This document shows, piece after piece, positions 60,240 through 64,000 of a stretch of DNA of 64,000 bases (positions within the stretch are counted from its first letter, which is position 1; each line of letters starts with the position of its first letter). Made by a program: the position numbers and the translations under genes. This DNA is from Litomosoides sigmodontis (taxonomy: Eukaryota; Nematoda; Chromadorea; Rhabditida; Onchocercidae). Under the pieces are notes generated by a model. The model saw only the letters and a list, made by a program, of their open reading frames with translations, was not told the origin of the DNA and ran no database searches. The DNA is taken from NCBI GenBank assembly GCA_963070105.1, contig OY718803.1, positions 6,801,823 to 6,865,822 of the forward strand, read 5' to 3'.

Positions 60240-60649
60240 CTTTACGCAGTTAATGAATTCGTTGATTACAAATCACTCTCATTTCTTTTTCTTTTCAATA
60301 ATCGCTTTTGAAATTTCAAAATGGAAATTGCAGTTCAATATTAGCTAGTAATGTGAAGTGCGATGGTGGTCAGATAAAGCTTATGGCGCAAAATGAAATT
60401 TGACAACTGTCCCGTCTTCCTTCTCCGCAAACATCCATTTCTTGTTGTCACACAAAAACTGACCTTATTGCTTGCGAGTCCTTTTCCGTGCTGTCTTAAT
60501 GTCTTAAGAAATTGTTTTTAACTGTGATGGAAGTTTAGATAGATTGTGTTAAAGAGAAATTCTGCAAGGCAAAACGATGTGAGGGATTTGAAATTAGAGT
60601 GTGAAATCCGGTATTTTCCTTAACAATCTCGCGCATCAGTACCAGAAAC

Positions 60650-60684
60650 AAGAGAGAGGGGGAGAGGAGGGAGAGAGAGAGAGA
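60650..60684. repeat. GA-rich polypurine tract
   Basis: Polypurine tract of GA and GGA units on the plus strand, opposite in strand sense to the CT tracts on either side of it. Confidence 0.9.
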
Positions 60685-61844
60685 TAGGAAAGATGGTTTC
60701 TGGGATATATATTTTCTTTTTCGGATGACAAGAAGAGATACTATGAATTTAGGGCACTGCTCCTTCTTCCTTTTCCGTTTTCACGGATAACTTATTCGTT
60801 CTTCCATCTTTTCTCAACCTCCCCCACTCATTTCAATCCATAACTTCTCTCTCTCTCTCTCCTTTCCACTCTCGCTCTACTCTATTTGAAACTGAACCTT
60901 TCAATTTCGAAAACTTTTTGCAACTTTGTTACTTCTCTGTCAATCCTTTCTGTTCTCGTCGTCATCACTGTCTTCAGCCGTTTTGCTTTCATTTCTGTTT
61001 CGTTGGAAGTTGACATTAGGTATTGTTAATTTGTCGGATGCCTTTTGTTTACGATTTTATTCATCTTTTTGCAAACTTTGTGAAGTATTTTTCAAGTGTT
61101 GGAAATTCTTTCCAGTTTTATTTTGTGCCACCCTTTTTCATGTTTGCAAGTGTGCAAATTCTTTTTTAAACGAAAACTTTTGATTTTTTGTGTATTTCAG
61201 TTTGTGCCTTGGAAAGGAGAAAGTTGAAGAAGCATTTTACGTTTGTTATTCTGAGTTAATCAAATTAAAATATTCCTTCCACATTTAGACTAGACAGGTG
61301 TTCCAGAGAGCTTTTGGAATGAACTTGAAATGAGACTAAAATGTTTTTAACGCATGTATTGTTGTCCCCGACCTACTCGAATCTAGGCGGTAATGAATGT
61401 AGCAGGGCGGAAGTAAATTTCTCTAGAAGTCAGAAAGCAATACAAATCTCTAAGGGTTGCATAAATTTAGTGCTTTCCTTCAAAATCCGTCTTTTTTTTC
61501 ATATCGCTCAAGTACATTGAAGTATTAAACGATGAATTAAATTTGAATGTGTAGGCATCCCTTAGGTAGGTGATAACGATGATCAAAGGCGCTCACTTCA
61601 GTACTTGATGTTGTATTTTGAAATCCTAGTTTTGATCTTTCAAATCATCTGAAAAACCTGTATTTAACCAAACATGTTCGTCTCATGTGAGTTAAATGTG
61701 CAGTCCAGATGCAGATGTCAACGCGCGTTAGAGAGAGAGAGAGAGATTTTATATGATATCTGATAAGGGCGCTGTTGGCATCTTCCTCCATGCAAATCTT
61801 TCAATTTCACCACATCTAAAGAGATGCATATCGATGGTGAAGAT

Positions 61845-61882
61845 ACGCACGCACGCACGCACACACGCACGCACGCACACAC
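61845..61882. repeat. CGCA/CACA tetranucleotide repeat
   Basis: About 38 bp of CGCA and CACA units; similar in make-up to the array at 58215. Confidence 0.92.
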
Positions 61883-64000
61883 GTAAATGCTCTCCACTCT
61901 TTGATCATTTTCAAATGAATTAGTTTGCTAGAAGTATTGCATTGAAAGTTTGACAAAATACACGTAGGTGGGAGGAATATGCGATGCGTATTGATTTGAC
62001 GCTTAAAGTTACTGGGAGGGAGGAGGACTGACTGGAAATGTGACGGAAGGAAGTGCGTAGTTGACGGCGAGACGAAGGCGTTAATGAACGTCGCTTTATG
62101 CGCTACAATGATTTATCACGTCTTCCACATCTGTGAGTGTGTGCGCAATCCCTCCTCCTTTCCTGTGTTTCATCGTTTCAATTCACCGCTCTTCATTTCC
62201 ATAGCTAATCAACACCGTCCCTAGCAGCATACCGTGTTGCACATAAGTAGCTTCAAAAGTTAACAAACATTCCTTCCTCTCATTAATTTCAATATCTCTG
62301 TGTTTTCTACACCGACTACTACTGTACCGCCGGCGACACGTAATATATCACGGATGATTGATTGATTGCTATTAGCTAGCTAGCTATCTCTTGAGGCATG
62401 AAGTGTGTTGTTGTAGCGGTGGAGATCAGCGTTTATCAGAAATGGTTAGAATTTGTGTTTATGTGATGTCACACTAACCTAAATGGAAAACTGGATTCAT
62501 CCAGAAAGAGAGATAGCGGAAAGAACCCCAACGTTAAGGATTGGAAATTTTCACATCTAAGTGATAATTTCAATTTTCAGCCAATATGATTTGATAAGAG
62601 ATGTGATTGACGGATAGTTTACTGTTTGCATCACACATTACTTCGCTCACATTGGAATTCATTAGTAGTTGAATGTAGCTATTCTTTGAATAGAGGAACT
62701 GACATGACGTGGCTTGAGCGATAACTGAATTTAAGCTGATGAAAGTGAAATTGTCAACTCATCCATCATAGATTGGCTGAGTCAAAATGTGAAAAAATTT
62801 CTCTTTGATTAGAAGAGAAGGGGAAAGAGAGCGGGGAGAGAGAGAGGAAGAGAAGGAGGTGCTAAGCAGTTCCACTTTCCTTAGTAATAATAACATTCTA
62901 CGGTTATTTGATGCCTGTTAGTAGAAACGCTAATCGGATTCCCTCAGGGTTGTCGCTCATCCTTTTGATTTTTTTTGTGAGGAAAGCCGCGCGTAAAGTA
63001 ATTGTAGTGGTATTAGTAGCTTTGCACATTAGAAATTCATGACGTATATGCGGGTGCATGTGTGAGTGATGCGCATAACTCTTCTCGAGACTCTCTCCTT
63101 TCCCCTTCTTTCTCCTCTCTTCATTCTGATTTTCGATAAGTTTAAGCTTTTGCTTATGAAAGTGAAGAAGTGATGGAATGGAAATTCATCCCTTTTAATT
63201 CATTCACACACGCACGCACAGACACACACGTTACTGTGCACTTGCAACATGAAATTTGGCATTGGTCATTTGCCATTGACATTTCGTCAGTTGAAGATTA
63301 ATTAGCACTGCAAGATGAGCTGCCACATGGAGGAGTGGAATAATATGCTTTGTTTGCTTACTTATTTCTGTTACGTTTTCACTTCGATGAAGTGTGTAGG
63401 AGGTTTTTGTTGCATATGAAAGTCATGAACTGTTTACAGAAAAGCTTACTGAAATGAAAACTACTCAGTACAATCTTCTTCTTCTGTTGCTAATCTGACC
63501 TATGAGGACACTGAATCAACTTCCGACCTTGAAACCTTCTACTACGTGTGTGTTTCTATCTATGCGTGTATGTGCGTGTCCATATATTAGCACTACGTGC
63601 GTTGATTAATACAAAGCAAATAAATTGAAGTGGGTCATATAAAATGTGCAAAGCTCTAATAAACCTTAGCTTACATGGTCAGCAGAAATGGCCTTGTAGA
63701 AATTCCTTAAATGAAATCAAATTGTAGAGGGAACACTGTTTAGTGCTATTTGCAGAGAAGTAAGCCTTTACAAGAGCACAGCGAGGTTTTCTTTTCTTTT
63801 TCTCTTCCTCCCTCTCTCCCTCTTTCGGAGTGAAAAAGGCGTAATGCTACTGTGCATGCTTTGAAATTGGATCAGTTGGTTTTTCAACTGTTCATTCTCC
63901 CATCCTCGAATATAGCTTCTTTTAGTTTTTCTTCAATTTGCTTTCAATGATCCGAAGAGAATAATTCTCAGAAGAGATAGGATAGGAGAGCTTTGAATAT

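Larger units (their letters stand above)
45171..64000. other. long gene-free region with simple repeats
   Basis: Nearly 19 kb in which I can support no protein-coding exon, tRNA or transposon. The open frames present are short, unconserved in appearance and often run through CT/GA tracts. It contains many simple repeats: CT-rich tracts near 45590, 47241, 57529, 59719, 60215 and 60846; GA-rich tracts near 54845, 60655, 61731 and 62811; CGCA/CACG arrays near 58215, 61845 and 63206; and two poly-G runs. It could be upstream regulatory DNA or a long 5' intron of a plus-strand gene starting beyond the window. Confidence 0.55.

Overview
The window looks like a piece of nematode nuclear genome. It is AT-rich, and its genes are split into short exons with acceptors of the TTTTCAG type. 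The SmB protein (160 aa) and proteasome alpha subunit (253 aa) have lengths that, from memory, match the Caenorhabditis ones. Five unrelated genes have a 3' splice acceptor 2-36 nt upstream of the start codon, as expected if messages receive a trans-spliced leader. Species cannot be fixed from sequence alone. No prokaryotic genes, rRNA, tRNA, CRISPR array or recognisable transposon was seen.

Layout. Seven genes lie on the minus strand between 1.2 and 43 kb. From high to low coordinate they are: proteasome alpha-7/PAS-4 (41392-42945), SmB (38866-40168), the Obg-like ATPase OLA1 (35665-38333), an Sp-family zinc-finger factor (31305-34669), ribosomal protein S19 (28295-29176), the bifunctional inositol pyrophosphate kinase/phosphatase PPIP5K (18517-27163) and a furin-type proprotein convertase (1175-6972). 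Each model was built by hand exon by exon. Reading frame is kept across every junction and catalytic spacings match the families. Between PPIP5K and furin lies an 11.5 kb gene-free stretch holding a 1.07 kb AAT array; a second, 0.55 kb AAT array fills an intron of the Sp gene.

On the plus strand, divergent from PAS-4, are two small genes (43567-44166 and 44574-45170). They encode 91- and 103-residue secreted/single-pass membrane proteins of a family I do not recognise. Both start with a 10-nt coding exon split at the same codon, and share an acidic ectodomain and a glycine-zipper membrane segment. They are the best candidates here for something undescribed.

From 45.2 to 64 kb I find no protein-coding gene, only simple repeats: alternating CT- and GA-rich tracts, CGCA arrays and a 19-nt poly-G run. 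It may be regulatory DNA or a long 5' intron of a gene beyond the right edge.

The identified genes are mostly housekeeping (ribosome, splicing, proteasome, nucleotide hydrolysis, inositol pyrophosphates) plus a secretory-pathway protease and a transcription factor; they do not form one pathway. An unexpected feature is the number of GC-AG introns: five of about 63 inferred introns, in three genes.
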